From: Mangrovibacterium lignilyticum
Lineage (GTDB): Bacteria; Bacteroidota; Bacteroidia; Bacteroidales; Prolixibacteraceae
Assembly (NCBI RefSeq): GCF_010882175.1
Contig: NZ_WKLH01000001.1
Location: 248,001-312,000, forward strand
Direction: 5' to 3'
Length of the DNA: 64,000 bases
The position numbers and the translations under genes were made by a program. The notes under the pieces were generated by a model. That model saw only the letters and a list, made by a program, of their open reading frames with translations. It was not told the origin of the DNA and ran no database searches. This document shows, in pieces, positions 1-8,668 of the stretch (position 1 is the first letter of the stretch; every line of letters begins with the position of its first letter).

Positions 1-618
1 AAATATAAATATGTGGATGACATCGAAGCCCGGGAAGATGGCGGCACACCTGGTTTTTTACAATCGATCAGAACTGCTTTGTGTTGCCAACTGAAAGATC
101 AGATGGGCGTCAAAAACATTAGGAAACGCGAGGAAGAATTGCTAAAAACGGCTTTTAATGGCTTGAACAAAATTCCTGAAGTGAAGATTTTGGCAGACAA
201 ACATCGCGACCGATTGGGAGTTATTTCTTTTTACGTGCCCGGCATCCATTACAACCTATTAGTCCGCTTACTAAATGACCTATACGGCATTCAAGTCCGC
301 GGCGGGTGTGCCTGCGCGGGGACCTACGGACACTTTTTACTCGAAGTTAGCTACGAGCGCTCCAGTGAAATCACCGAAATGATCAATCACGGCGACATGT
401 CGGATAAACCGGGTTGGGTGCGCTGGTCCTTACATCCGACAACAACGAACATGGAAGTCGAATTATTTATTTCAGGCTTGCAAGACATCATCAAGAGCCT
501 CAGCAAATACCAACAGGATTACGAACCGGTTCCGCGGACAAATACTTACCGCCATAAAAAAGAGAAAAACTATCAGGAAATCGCAAACAGTTGGTTCAAA
601 CTCGGACCAGTCAAGTAG
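1..618 (+). CDS. Class V aminotransferase / cysteine desulfurase-like protein, C-terminal part (5' truncated by the window)
   Basis: The reading frame is open from base 1, so the gene begins before the window; 205 codons are visible. Seen: the segment RGGCACAGTYGH (about codons 100-111), which matches the cysteine-loop region of class V PLP-dependent aminotransferases related to cysteine desulfurases and selenocysteine lyases. This is the C-terminal domain; the PLP lysine would lie upstream and is not visible. Known for the family: the loop cysteine takes sulfur from the substrate in true desulfurases. Inferred: a sulfur-transfer or other PLP enzyme in the cytoplasm; the exact substrate cannot be told. 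The long tail after the loop (about 95 residues) fits the larger Bacteroidota members better than IscS/SufS. It converges on the susD gene downstream. Confidence 0.8.
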   Translation, partial: KYKYVDDIEAREDGGTPGFLQSIRTALCCQLKDQMGVKNIRKREEELLKTAFNGLNKIPEVKILADKHRDRLGVISFYVPGIHYNLLVRLLNDLYGIQVRGGCACAGTYGHFLLEVSYERSSEITEMINHGDMSDKPGWVRWSLHPTTTNMEVELFISGLQDIIKSLSKYQQDYEPVPRTNTYRHKKEKNYQEIANSWFKLGPVK

Positions 619-640
619 ATCGAATTAAGATTTTTGGCAA

Positions 641-673
641 CAAAAAAGGGATGAAACTGCTACATTTCATCCC
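641..673 (-). terminator. Rho-independent terminator of the sigma/SusCD locus
   Basis: A 9-bp perfect stem (GGGATGAAA at 648-656 with TTTCATCCC at 665-673, 8-nt loop) is flanked on its left by six A residues. Read on the minus strand it is a hairpin followed by a U-tract, about 130 bases past the susD stop. On the plus strand there is no T-tract, so it mainly serves the minus-strand transcript. Confidence 0.7.
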
Positions 674-759
674 ATATTCTGAACTAACTAAACTACTACT
701 ATCCTGGCATTGCCAGACAGTCTTTTTATCCTAATTACGGATAACAAGTCAATTGAAGC

Positions 760-789
760 GATCCTCAAAAGCTTTAAGATTTGAGGATC
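760..789. repeat. Inverted repeat just past the susD stop codon
   Basis: GATCCTCAAA (760-769) and TTTGAGGATC (780-789) are perfect 10-bp complements around a 10-base loop. It lies 10 bases past the end of the minus-strand susD gene and has no T-tract on either side. It could protect the mRNA 3' end or act with the terminator at 641-673; neither role is shown. Confidence 0.6.
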
Positions 790-799
790 ACAACATCCA

Positions 800-2899
800 C
801 TAGTATCCCGGATTTTGCCATGCAGCCTTGTCAGCATCTGACAAGTTGGAACCGTCTTCATTCAATAAGCCGTCAATAAAGGCTTGTGGAATTGGACGAA
901 GTTCATGCTTGTTGGCTTTAATATTTGGAGCGGCTTCAGCATTGAAAGCTTTTGCCCGTTTAATCAAAGTTTCTGTTCTTGACAATGTTTCCCAACGTTG
1001 CCATTCACCCAAAAGTTCGCGTGAACGTTCATCCAGAATGAAGTTCAAAGCACGTTCATAATCACTGGATACTCCGATCTTAGCCAAAATAGCTTCATCT
1101 TCATCAGGCAGATCAGCAGGGAATGACTTCAAGGTCAAATCTGAAGCATCTGTTGTAACCTCAACAGTCGGGTTTGACAGATAGTAAGTATTCATATTCA
1201 GGTTTGAATTGATATACTTTTCAGCTGATGAACCGGTATTCAAAGAGTTGTTCTCGAAAGCTTGCGATCCATCACTGTAGAATGAACGGTTTTCGCCGCT
1301 CTTCCACTGAGCGCGGCCACGAACAACATTGATATCGCTCATTGCACTGCTATAATTAGCTAAACGAACGTAACACTCAGCCCGAACAAGGAAGGTCTCT
1401 GCCAAGCGAGCCATCGTTACATCGCGGTGAGCGTCTCCTTTTTCTGCCGTACGTGAACCGTCGTCTGTTTTGTTGATACCTGCAAAGAAGTTACAGATCG
1501 GCTGACTTGTAAAATTCGAGGCAACGTATTCTCCATTTTGATATAAAACAAGTGAATTAGGAACCCATTGACCTGTTTTTGATGTCAGAGAACCCGCAGA
1601 TTCTGTTTGGCGAGAACCAACTGCCCACTCCGCCAAACGGCCTGCATCATCAGTCCAATCCGGGCTTTGCTTTGAAGCTCCAAATGTGTAACCGTCGTAA
1701 GTTTGATCATCTTTTGTATTCAAGATCATAACAATACCAGGATCACCAGCTTCAAGACCTGCTTCGCTATCCGCAATATTATTAATTCCATATACTGTTT
1801 TAAAGGTTTTCCACATACGGGCATCATTCACATGGTCGAAGACCTCATATGAATACTCTGTGGGACGACAACGTTGGAAGTCCATACCACCGATCCAAAC
1901 ACCACGTTTCACCCAACTTCCAGAGAAGTTTGAAAACTGAGGCGTGAAATAATTATATGTGCGGTTTCCGTAGCGACCTTTTGTAGAACTATCTGCATTA
2001 TGAGGAGCAGCCATCAGAATTTCGTCCAACTGTTCGTTAGCACAGTCTACGCCTGTCCAGTTTGCATAAAGATCTCCGTAGTTAGCAGATAATTGACCCC
2101 CTCGAGCACCAATTGCGTATGTACAGGCGTCAATTGCTTCTTTCAGATCCGCTTCTTTGGTTGAACTGTTCCAGTCGTCGCAACGCTCAGAAGCACGGAA
2201 CAATAACGCTTTAGCCAGGAAGTGTGCTGCTGTAGCTTTTGTCCAGGTAACACCTCTACCATAGGTATAAACTTCACCTTCGAAATAGTTGTAAGCATTC
2301 CGCAAATCTGAGATTACCTGAGCCCAGGACTCTTCCTCCGTTGAACGCGTAAAGTTACGAACGACCCCTGAAGCAGGCTCAGTTTGCAGAACAACACCTC
2401 CATATTGTGCTGTTAAACGATAATAGTTATAACCACGCAAGAAATAAGCATGAGCTAAGCACCGATTGCGTACTCCTTCGTCATCAATTTTTTCTGCGTT
2501 CGCAATGATTGTGTTACATGAAGCTATACCGTAATACATTTCATCCCAAAGAGCTGAGGGCGAAGTTGCATTACCGTTTGCTGCTCCTGTAGATGTAGAT
2601 GCACCAATCGGTCCCAAACGGCTATCGTAAGTGTTCCACATTTCGTTGGTTAAGTCATTCGCATTCGTAAACTCATCGGTTCCGTATAGCGTAATACCAT
2701 AAGCCCATTCATAGCCGAAATGCCAGCGAATGTTTCCATAAAGTGAAACGGTCAATGCCTCAAGCCCTTCGGCTGTTTCAAAATACTCCGTAGAATACTT
2801 TGTTGTCAATTCTTCGTCAAGAAAATCTTTTGAACATGAGCCGAGTGATAAAGCCATGATTACCAAAAGGCCAATTCCTATATTTTTTATCTTATTCAT
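800..2899 (-). CDS. SusD/RagB-family outer-membrane nutrient-binding lipoprotein (sigma-regulated locus)
   Basis: 699 residues. Seen: a lipoprotein signal with lipobox LGSC near residue 22, then the SusD-type N-terminal pattern (DFLDEELTTKYSTEYFETAEG) and the helix-rich TPR-like body; the C-terminus has the family's LDERSRELLGEWQRWETLSRT motif and a final NPGY. Known: SusD proteins sit on the cell surface as a lid over the SusC porin and bind the glycan or peptide to be imported. At 699 residues it is longer than the second SusD in this window (523). It starts 36 bases after the SusC gene upstream, so the two are co-transcribed. The substrate is unknown, because no degradative enzyme is encoded between it and the sigma factor. 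Confidence 0.95.
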   Translation of the reverse strand: MNKIKNIGIGLLVIMALSLGSCSKDFLDEELTTKYSTEYFETAEGLEALTVSLYGNIRWHFGYEWAYGITLYGTDEFTNANDLTNEMWNTYDSRLGPIGASTSTGAANGNATSPSALWDEMYYGIASCNTIIANAEKIDDEGVRNRCLAHAYFLRGYNYYRLTAQYGGVVLQTEPASGVVRNFTRSTEEESWAQVISDLRNAYNYFEGEVYTYGRGVTWTKATAAHFLAKALLFRASERCDDWNSSTKEADLKEAIDACTYAIGARGGQLSANYGDLYANWTGVDCANEQLDEILMAAPHNADSSTKGRYGNRTYNYFTPQFSNFSGSWVKRGVWIGGMDFQRCRPTEYSYEVFDHVNDARMWKTFKTVYGINNIADSEAGLEAGDPGIVMILNTKDDQTYDGYTFGASKQSPDWTDDAGRLAEWAVGSRQTESAGSLTSKTGQWVPNSLVLYQNGEYVASNFTSQPICNFFAGINKTDDGSRTAEKGDAHRDVTMARLAETFLVRAECYVRLANYSSAMSDINVVRGRAQWKSGENRSFYSDGSQAFENNSLNTGSSAEKYINSNLNMNTYYLSNPTVEVTTDASDLTLKSFPADLPDEDEAILAKIGVSSDYERALNFILDERSRELLGEWQRWETLSRTETLIKRAKAFNAEAAPNIKANKHELRPIPQAFIDGLLNEDGSNLSDADKAAWQNPGY

Positions 2900-2935
2900 T
2901 TGTTCTTCCTTTAATTGTTATAAGTTCCAATTCAA

Positions 2936-5900
2936 TTACAGTCCGACTTCAACTCCGAAAACAAAGCTACGATTGTAGTATGAATGGCTTACGTCAAAAT
3001 CGTACCAATCAACTGACTGGTAAATGCTACCCGGGTTAACTGCTTGTCCGTAAATCTTCAAGTTACCAACACCAATTTTCGAACAAATACTTTTAGGGAA
3101 GTTATACCCTAACGATATGTTACGAATTTTAACAAATGCTGCATTTTTGTATCCAAGCAAACTTGAAAAATCATCTCCTGAACCAGATGTCGCTTGCCCC
3201 AAAATTGGTTTTTGGAATTCAGCACCTGTATTATCCGGAGTCCAGTAATCTACCTCATTTTGGTTAGCATGAGCTGTTAAAGCTTGTCCGCCCAACGACT
3301 TCATATAGCCCATACGAGAGTAGATCGTAATTCCTAAATCAAACCCTTTAAAACTAAAGTTGTTGTTCCATCCCATTGTCCAACGAGGGGTTGTATTACC
3401 TAAGATAACGAGATCTTCGTCGGTCATGTCATGGTCACCATTTTGATCTTTTGGCCGTACATTACCTGGCGTGAAATCATATCCATTATCATTCCACAAA
3501 GCCATTTCAGCTAAATCTGCCTCCGTGTTCTGCCATATTCCTTCATTATCGTATCCATAGTAAACTCCGATTGATTCACCAATGAACCAAGCGTTGTCCT
3601 TCATGTCATTCTTTCCGTAGGCCAGCTCGTCAATTTCATCTTTTTGCCACGCAATGTTGAAGTTTGAATCCCAGGTAAATCCACTTCTTGTTTCAACAGG
3701 AATAAAGTTTAACGTTAATTCAACCCCACGGTTGTTTGTTTTACCAACGTTGGCATAAGTTGAAGAGTAACCTGTCAATGTTGGGATTGTCATCGACATC
3801 AACAAATCACTTGTGAAAGAACGGTAAGCATCGATACTACCACTAATGCGCCCCTTGATAACACTAAAATCCAAACCTAAGTTATACTGCGTTGTTTTCT
3901 CCCAACCAAGATCGGAGTTTGCCATCGCTGTTCCGGACTTTGTATAATAAGGCTCGTTAGTCGTATAACCGAGTACGTTATCCATACCGTTGAAAGGAAG
4001 GTAAATAGCGGTGATATCACCTTTGGTTGCATAAGCGTCAACAGCTGAGTTACCGGTTGTTCCAAAGCCTAAACGAAGCTTTAAGTTATCCAACCATGAA
4101 ACGTCTTTCAGGAAATTTTCCTGCGTCACACGCCACGCCAAAGCAGCCGATGGGAAGAAGTCCCATTTGTGTCCCTCAGCAAGCTGCGAAGCACCGTCCC
4201 AACGTCCGGAAACAGTCAACAAGTAACGTTCGTTGAAACCATAGTTTGCGCGAATCATATAGGAAGTAAGCTGCCGCTCAGTCAATCCGGAGCTAATCGC
4301 TGCTGAATAATCAGAATTGGCAACATCAACTGAACCAAAAGCATTCCACAAATATGAAGGTTTTGCAATGTTGCTAGCGCTCATTGATGAATTCTCAACA
4401 TTCCATGATGAAGCAGTCTGCAACAAGGTAGCTCCAACCTTATGAACATCTGCAAAAGTGCGATCAAAATTCACCATGTTATCCAATGTCCACGAGAAGT
4501 CACGACGGTTTTGCAAACGTGCATAACTTTTCCCTGCACTACCATCAGAGTTTAACTTACGAACAGAAGTTCCGTCTACATAAGCACCTTCACGCCAATG
4601 GCGGAAGTCCGGACCAAAGTTAATTTTATAAGTTACCCCGTCCAGTGGTTTCCACATTTTACCGAAGTCAAACGTTGCTGAGAAGTTACCCAAAGCACGC
4701 AAAGTTTGAGAACGCTGTGTACTTTTATTCCACTCGCCGATGATGTTATACATTCCGTTCTCACCCCCTGGGTTAATTACCAGGTTACCGTCTTCATCAT
4801 AAGGAACAGCGAAATTATAGATTGATTTTGCAGCACCGTAGATCGCATCCGGTACGGAAGAGCTTGTTCCACCTAAAGTTGACATACCATAATCCTGATC
4901 GCTCCAGGACACGTTCATTGATGCGTTCATTTCGAACCATTCAATTGGTTTTATGTTCGTACTCAATTTAGCTGTGTAACGCTCGTACCACTGCCCTTTT
5001 TGAGTACCTTCATTTTTCAAATACCCAAACGATCCGTAAGCACGCATCTTTTCAGAACCACCGCTCGCGCTAACTGTATGTTCCTGCGTAATACCAGTTT
5101 GAGTCACATAATCAGTCCAATCGGTATTGGCAACTTGTGACGGATCCCAGCTACCGCTGGCCCAACCTTTTTCTACGTTATACCAGGAAGTATTATCATC
5201 CAAACCGTTTTCGAAAAGATCGTAGTCATTTTCATAGGTTGGCGAATCCGGACTAGCGTATTTCGTTGGATCTAAGTTATAAGCAGCCGTACGACGGAAG
5301 TTAATGAAATCTGAAGCACTCATTGACGGATCGCGGTCTACGATATTTGACAATGTCACTGTTCCGGAGTAGTTCAGACTGAACTGACCAGATTTACCTT
5401 GTTTTGTCGTTACAATGATAACACCGTTCGCGCCACGTGAACCGTAAATGGCAGTTGCCGAAGCGTCTTTTAATATATCAATTGATTCAATGTCGCGTGG
5501 GTTCAACGTTTCAATCGCTGAAGCCGACATCAAAGGCACACCATCTACAACATATAACGGTGAGTTACTGGCTGTAATTGAACGGTTACCGCGAATACGA
5601 ATAGAACCGATCGTACCCGGACGTTCACTTGAGGTAATGTCAACACCGGCTGCTTTACCTTGTAATGCTTCAATTGCGTTGTTAACCGGACGTGCTGTCA
5701 ACTCGTCGGCTGACACACTAACCATAGCACCGGTTACATCGCTCTTCTTTTGAACACCGTAACCAATGGCAACAACTTCTTCAATACCTACGGTCTCTTC
5801 TTCCAATGTCACATTAATTACAGCCTTAACTGCAGGCACCTCAATGAGTCTCATTCCCACAAACGAGAATATAAGAATATCACTGCTTTTTGCTGAAATA

Positions 5901-6409
5901 GAATATTTACCATCCATATCAGTGATCGTTCCCGACGTTGTGCCTTTAACGACAACTGTTACACCTGGCAAAGTTCCTCCCGTTTCATCAGTAACGACAC
6001 CGGTTATTTTACCCTGCTGAGTAGCCGATAAAGTAGCTCCCTCCTCCGGTGTAATAATTATCTGACGGTCAATGACTGTATACTTGATCGCCTGGCCTTT
6101 AAAAATATCATTTAATACTTCTTCAATAGTTTCATTTTCAGCATTAACATCGACCACTTTGTCTACATTAATCAGGTCATTATTGTACAGAAAAAGAAAG
6201 TTTGAAGTGTTTTCAATCTCCTTTAAGGCATCTTGAATTGTTGTTCTCTTCAAATTAAGAGAGATTTTATTGCTCTGCGAATAGCTCCCGTTAGCCAACG
6301 TGCTAAAAACGGAAAAACAGACCATAAAAACGGTTAGTTTCATCATAATTAAAACTCTTAGACTGAGCTTCCTGAAATCAAAGCTCATCGTTAATTGATT
6401 TTTTTTCAT
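2936..6409 (-). CDS. SusC/RagA-family TonB-linked outer-membrane transporter with N-terminal STN signalling domain
   Basis: 1157 residues. Domains in order: signal peptide (to about residue 45), STN domain (about 48-120, KISLNLKRTTIQDALKEIE to IIITPEE), carboxypeptidase-regulatory-like beta-sandwich (about 133-215), the SusC junction motif EEVVAIGYGVQKKSDVTGA, plug domain, then a 22-strand-type barrel ending in an aromatic-rich terminus. Known: STN domains of such receptors contact a FecR-type anti-sigma factor in the periplasm, so substrate binding switches on the partner ECF sigma factor. Context agrees exactly: FecR and the sigma factor lie immediately upstream on the same strand. Inferred job: energised import of an oligomer delivered by the SusD just downstream, and sensing of that substrate. 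The gene is intact. Confidence 0.96.
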   Translation of the reverse strand: MKKNQLTMSFDFRKLSLRVLIMMKLTVFMVCFSVFSTLANGSYSQSNKISLNLKRTTIQDALKEIENTSNFLFLYNNDLINVDKVVDVNAENETIEEVLNDIFKGQAIKYTVIDRQIIITPEEGATLSATQQGKITGVVTDETGGTLPGVTVVVKGTTSGTITDMDGKYSISAKSSDILIFSFVGMRLIEVPAVKAVINVTLEEETVGIEEVVAIGYGVQKKSDVTGAMVSVSADELTARPVNNAIEALQGKAAGVDITSSERPGTIGSIRIRGNRSITASNSPLYVVDGVPLMSASAIETLNPRDIESIDILKDASATAIYGSRGANGVIIVTTKQGKSGQFSLNYSGTVTLSNIVDRDPSMSASDFINFRRTAAYNLDPTKYASPDSPTYENDYDLFENGLDDNTSWYNVEKGWASGSWDPSQVANTDWTDYVTQTGITQEHTVSASGGSEKMRAYGSFGYLKNEGTQKGQWYERYTAKLSTNIKPIEWFEMNASMNVSWSDQDYGMSTLGGTSSSVPDAIYGAAKSIYNFAVPYDEDGNLVINPGGENGMYNIIGEWNKSTQRSQTLRALGNFSATFDFGKMWKPLDGVTYKINFGPDFRHWREGAYVDGTSVRKLNSDGSAGKSYARLQNRRDFSWTLDNMVNFDRTFADVHKVGATLLQTASSWNVENSSMSASNIAKPSYLWNAFGSVDVANSDYSAAISSGLTERQLTSYMIRANYGFNERYLLTVSGRWDGASQLAEGHKWDFFPSAALAWRVTQENFLKDVSWLDNLKLRLGFGTTGNSAVDAYATKGDITAIYLPFNGMDNVLGYTTNEPYYTKSGTAMANSDLGWEKTTQYNLGLDFSVIKGRISGSIDAYRSFTSDLLMSMTIPTLTGYSSTYANVGKTNNRGVELTLNFIPVETRSGFTWDSNFNIAWQKDEIDELAYGKNDMKDNAWFIGESIGVYYGYDNEGIWQNTEADLAEMALWNDNGYDFTPGNVRPKDQNGDHDMTDEDLVILGNTTPRWTMGWNNNFSFKGFDLGITIYSRMGYMKSLGGQALTAHANQNEVDYWTPDNTGAEFQKPILGQATSGSGDDFSSLLGYKNAAFVKIRNISLGYNFPKSICSKIGVGNLKIYGQAVNPGSIYQSVDWYDFDVSHSYYNRSFVFGVEVGL

Positions 6410-6446
6410 AGATTTGAAAAGTATTCGTTAATACAAATTAATATTG

Positions 6447-6504
6447 CCTGAATTAGCCGTTCAGGTGAAAAAAATGAGCAGGGAAGTGCGCCAACACTTT
6501 CCTG
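6447..6504 (-). terminator. Two hairpins between fecR and susC: likely terminator/attenuator
   Basis: Seen: CAGGGAAGTG (6479-6488) pairs with CACTTTCCTG (6495-6504) with one G-T pair. On the minus strand it is followed by a run of seven T residues (plus-strand A-run 6468-6474). A second stem, CCTGAA/TTCAGG (6447-6452 and 6460-6465), lies just beyond. Placed 57 bases after the fecR stop and before the susC start, it should limit read-through from the regulator genes into susCD, so susCD probably has its own sigma-dependent promoter here; I could not identify one. Confidence 0.6.
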
Positions 6505-6560
6505 TTTCTTTTTTAGGAGAATTCATTTCATAGGCCAAATGCGTTGTCTGTTTTTCATGG

Positions 6561-7601
6561 TTATCGGTAAAGAATTATTTTTTGTTTCCCGCCATCCGGC
6601 CCGCCAAGACCTGATGGATCGACAAAACGGTAATTGAATGAAGTAGAAATACTGAGGTATTTTAAGATCTGATCTAATGATTCATTATCGAATGTTGCTG
6701 TGAAGTGGTAATCCCTCAAGCTTTTGTCAGCGATTTCAATGTCAACATTGTACCAGTTTTCCAATCTGTTGACCATAACTGACATCGGGTCATCGAAGAA
6801 AACAACCTTACCCTCTTTCCACGCCGTATAGCGATCGATATGTTTTTCCTTCGATAAATAAATTTTGTCTTCTTCGCTGGAATAATCTGCAATTTCAGAA
6901 GGATGTAGCTGCAACAATTCTTTTGCGCGATCCTCTTTTTCATTTAAAACACTTACTTTCCCCTCAACCAAGGCAACTTTAACATGGCTATCGCCTTTGT
7001 AAGCATTTACATTGAAAGAAGTACCCAGAACCTTAATTCCCAAATCGTGTGCATGCACGATAAAAGGTTGGCTGGCATTCTTCGAAACTTCGAAATAACC
7101 CTCACCTTCCAGTTCTACATCGCGATTTTTTGAGCCATTAAAACTGTTTGGAAATTTAAGTGTACTTCCGGAGTTCAACCAAACTCGTGTTCCGTCTTCC
7201 AACGAGAGCTTGGTCTGTGTGCCGTAGGCAGCCTTTACTTCCTGGTATACAAGTTTATGAGGAGTGTCTTCTTTGCGATCTAAAAAATAATTGATCGTAA
7301 CGGAGAATAAAATGGAAAGTAATAAAACAGCGGCCGCTTGCAGTATAAAACGCAGATAATGTTTTTTTGATCGGCCAAATTGCGGGATTTTCTTTTTTGT
7401 GTTGATCAATGCACTTTCAACATCAAGCAGTCCCGAATATTTTAGCTCACGGGAGTCTTCCCACATTTGACGGTAGCGTTGCCAGTCAAGCAAATTATCT
7501 TCCGATTCAGAAATCCAATCTGCGATCAGTTTTTTTTCATCCTCTGTAGCGTTGCCGACGAACGACTTCAACAGTAATGCTTCAATTTGATTAGTCTCCA
7601 C
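6561..7601 (-). CDS. FecR-family anti-sigma factor
   Basis: 346 residues. Seen: an N-terminal cytoplasmic part (1-85) with the FecR N-domain pattern (DEKKLIADWISESEDNLLDWQRYRQMWE), one transmembrane helix (about 88-107, ILQAAAVLLLSILFSVTI), a periplasmic FecR beta-rich domain (GTQTKLSLEDGTRVWLNSGSTL, GEGYFEV, VLGTSFNVNAY), and a C-terminal STN-like DUF4974 region (FTATFDNESLDQILKYLSIS). Known: such proteins hold the ECF sigma factor at the membrane and release or activate it when the cognate STN-containing SusC binds substrate. It is 241 bases downstream of the sigma gene and upstream of that SusC, giving the full signalling set. Confidence 0.95.
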   Translation of the reverse strand: METNQIEALLLKSFVGNATEDEKKLIADWISESEDNLLDWQRYRQMWEDSRELKYSGLLDVESALINTKKKIPQFGRSKKHYLRFILQAAAVLLLSILFSVTINYFLDRKEDTPHKLVYQEVKAAYGTQTKLSLEDGTRVWLNSGSTLKFPNSFNGSKNRDVELEGEGYFEVSKNASQPFIVHAHDLGIKVLGTSFNVNAYKGDSHVKVALVEGKVSVLNEKEDRAKELLQLHPSEIADYSSEEDKIYLSKEKHIDRYTAWKEGKVVFFDDPMSVMVNRLENWYNVDIEIADKSLRDYHFTATFDNESLDQILKYLSISTSFNYRFVDPSGLGGPDGGKQKIILYR

Positions 7602-7842
7602 TTGGCGTTAGTTTCCAGTAAGACGAAAAACCAAATACCCCACCCTACATCAAATTTTATTTTTTTTTAATTTTTCTTATTGAAATCCGGAAGCTCTTCT
7701 GTTTGTCGATCTTGTATGTATCCGGAAGCCCTTAAAAAGCATTACTTATCGCATCCACATGATGGGACATGTAGCCGCCAAAAAAAACTGCCCCGGCATC
7801 TTTTTTTCATCATTTCGTGAAATATGAAATTCGGTTTGGAAC

Positions 7843-8424
7843 TTAATGTGTAATCCGGAAAAGCACAACCAGAAGCGGTAGGTATTCTTTCAACTCAACC
7901 CGAAGAATTTTTAAGGAGCGGCTTAGAAGCGCTTCGACAGCTTTGACCGATATTTCCATTTTTGCCGCAATTTCAGAATATGTCAATCCCTCAAAACGAC
8001 TATACTCAAATGCCAGACGACAACGATCCGGTAATAGCGCAAGTGCCTGCACCAACTTCTCTTCAAATTCATGAGAAAGAATCATCGCATCTGCATCATC
8101 CGAAAGACCTGCATCTTCGGCTACAGACTCCGTTACTAACTCCTTTTTATTTTTTCGGGAATGATCGACACAACGATTCCGAACCATGAACGACAAGTAA
8201 GCGGTTAAGTGCGAAATCTCCGTCGCATTCTTACGATTCTCCCAAAATTTAATGAAACATTCCTGTACCAAGCCTTGGGCCAAATCTAAATCGTGAAGAT
8301 AGAGATTTGCCTGAGCACATAAAGCCTTGTAATACTTCCGGAAAAGATAATCGAAGGCTTTTTCCTGCCCGCTTTGGATTGCTTGCAGAAGAAACTGATC
8401 AGACTGGGAATGTGATTGATCCAT
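7843..8424 (-). CDS. ECF-type RNA polymerase sigma-70 factor
   Basis: 193 residues. Seen: sigma region 2 (FDYLFRKYYKALCAQANLYLHD through QECFIKFWENR, about 23-70), a variable linker, and region 4 (LPDRCRLAFEYSRFEGLTYSEIAAKMEISVKAVEALLSRSL, about 130-175) with the helix-turn-helix that reads the -35 type element. Known: Bacteroidota ECF factors paired with FecR proteins switch on adjacent SusCD genes. Its start codon is 11 bases from a Bacteroidota -7 box, so its own transcript probably has almost no leader. Most likely targets are the SusC/SusD pair of this locus; targets further away cannot be excluded. Confidence 0.95.
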   Translation of the reverse strand: MDQSHSQSDQFLLQAIQSGQEKAFDYLFRKYYKALCAQANLYLHDLDLAQGLVQECFIKFWENRKNATEISHLTAYLSFMVRNRCVDHSRKNKKELVTESVAEDAGLSDDADAMILSHEFEEKLVQALALLPDRCRLAFEYSRFEGLTYSEIAAKMEISVKAVEALLSRSLKILRVELKEYLPLLVVLFRITH

Positions 8425-8434
8425 AATTAGCTTC

Positions 8435-8442
8435 CAAATATA
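8435..8442 (-). promoter_or_regulatory. -7 box of the sigma-factor promoter
   Basis: The plus-strand bases CAAATATA read TATATTTG on the minus strand, a perfect TAnnTTTG box, 11 bases before the sigma gene start. I see no clear TTG at the -33 position, so the call rests on this box and its placement. Confidence 0.5.
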
Positions 8443-8488
8443 AAGCTAAAAACCCTAAAAAGTAATTCACCTAATTGGCTTAAATAAC

Positions 8489-8520
8489 TAAAAAGGCCAC
8501 AATGTCTTGCGGCCTTTTAT
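8489..8520 (-). terminator. Terminator at the end of the maltodextrin enzyme operon
   Basis: AAAAGGCC (8491-8498) pairs with GGCCTTTT (8511-8518) around a 12-base loop; both sides carry A/T-runs, so it could work in both directions. On the minus strand it lies 150 bases past the GH13 stop at 8669 and before the sigma promoter, separating the two loci. Confidence 0.7.
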
Positions 8521-8668
8521 AAATCTGATCTATAAACTAACTAAATCCCAATCTAAAATTGGTATAATTTCATCTCCCTTTCTATATTTTTTATTCTACC
8601 CTATTTGATCATTTTTGTTAGGCTTTTCAGCCACTAACTTTCATGTTCTCCGGCATATTAAATTTCAA

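Noticed and set aside
7753-7798. Terminator between the sigma and FecR genes
   Set aside because: The possible stems (TGC/GCA with T-run, ACATG/CATGT) are only 3-5 bp, too weak to report as features.
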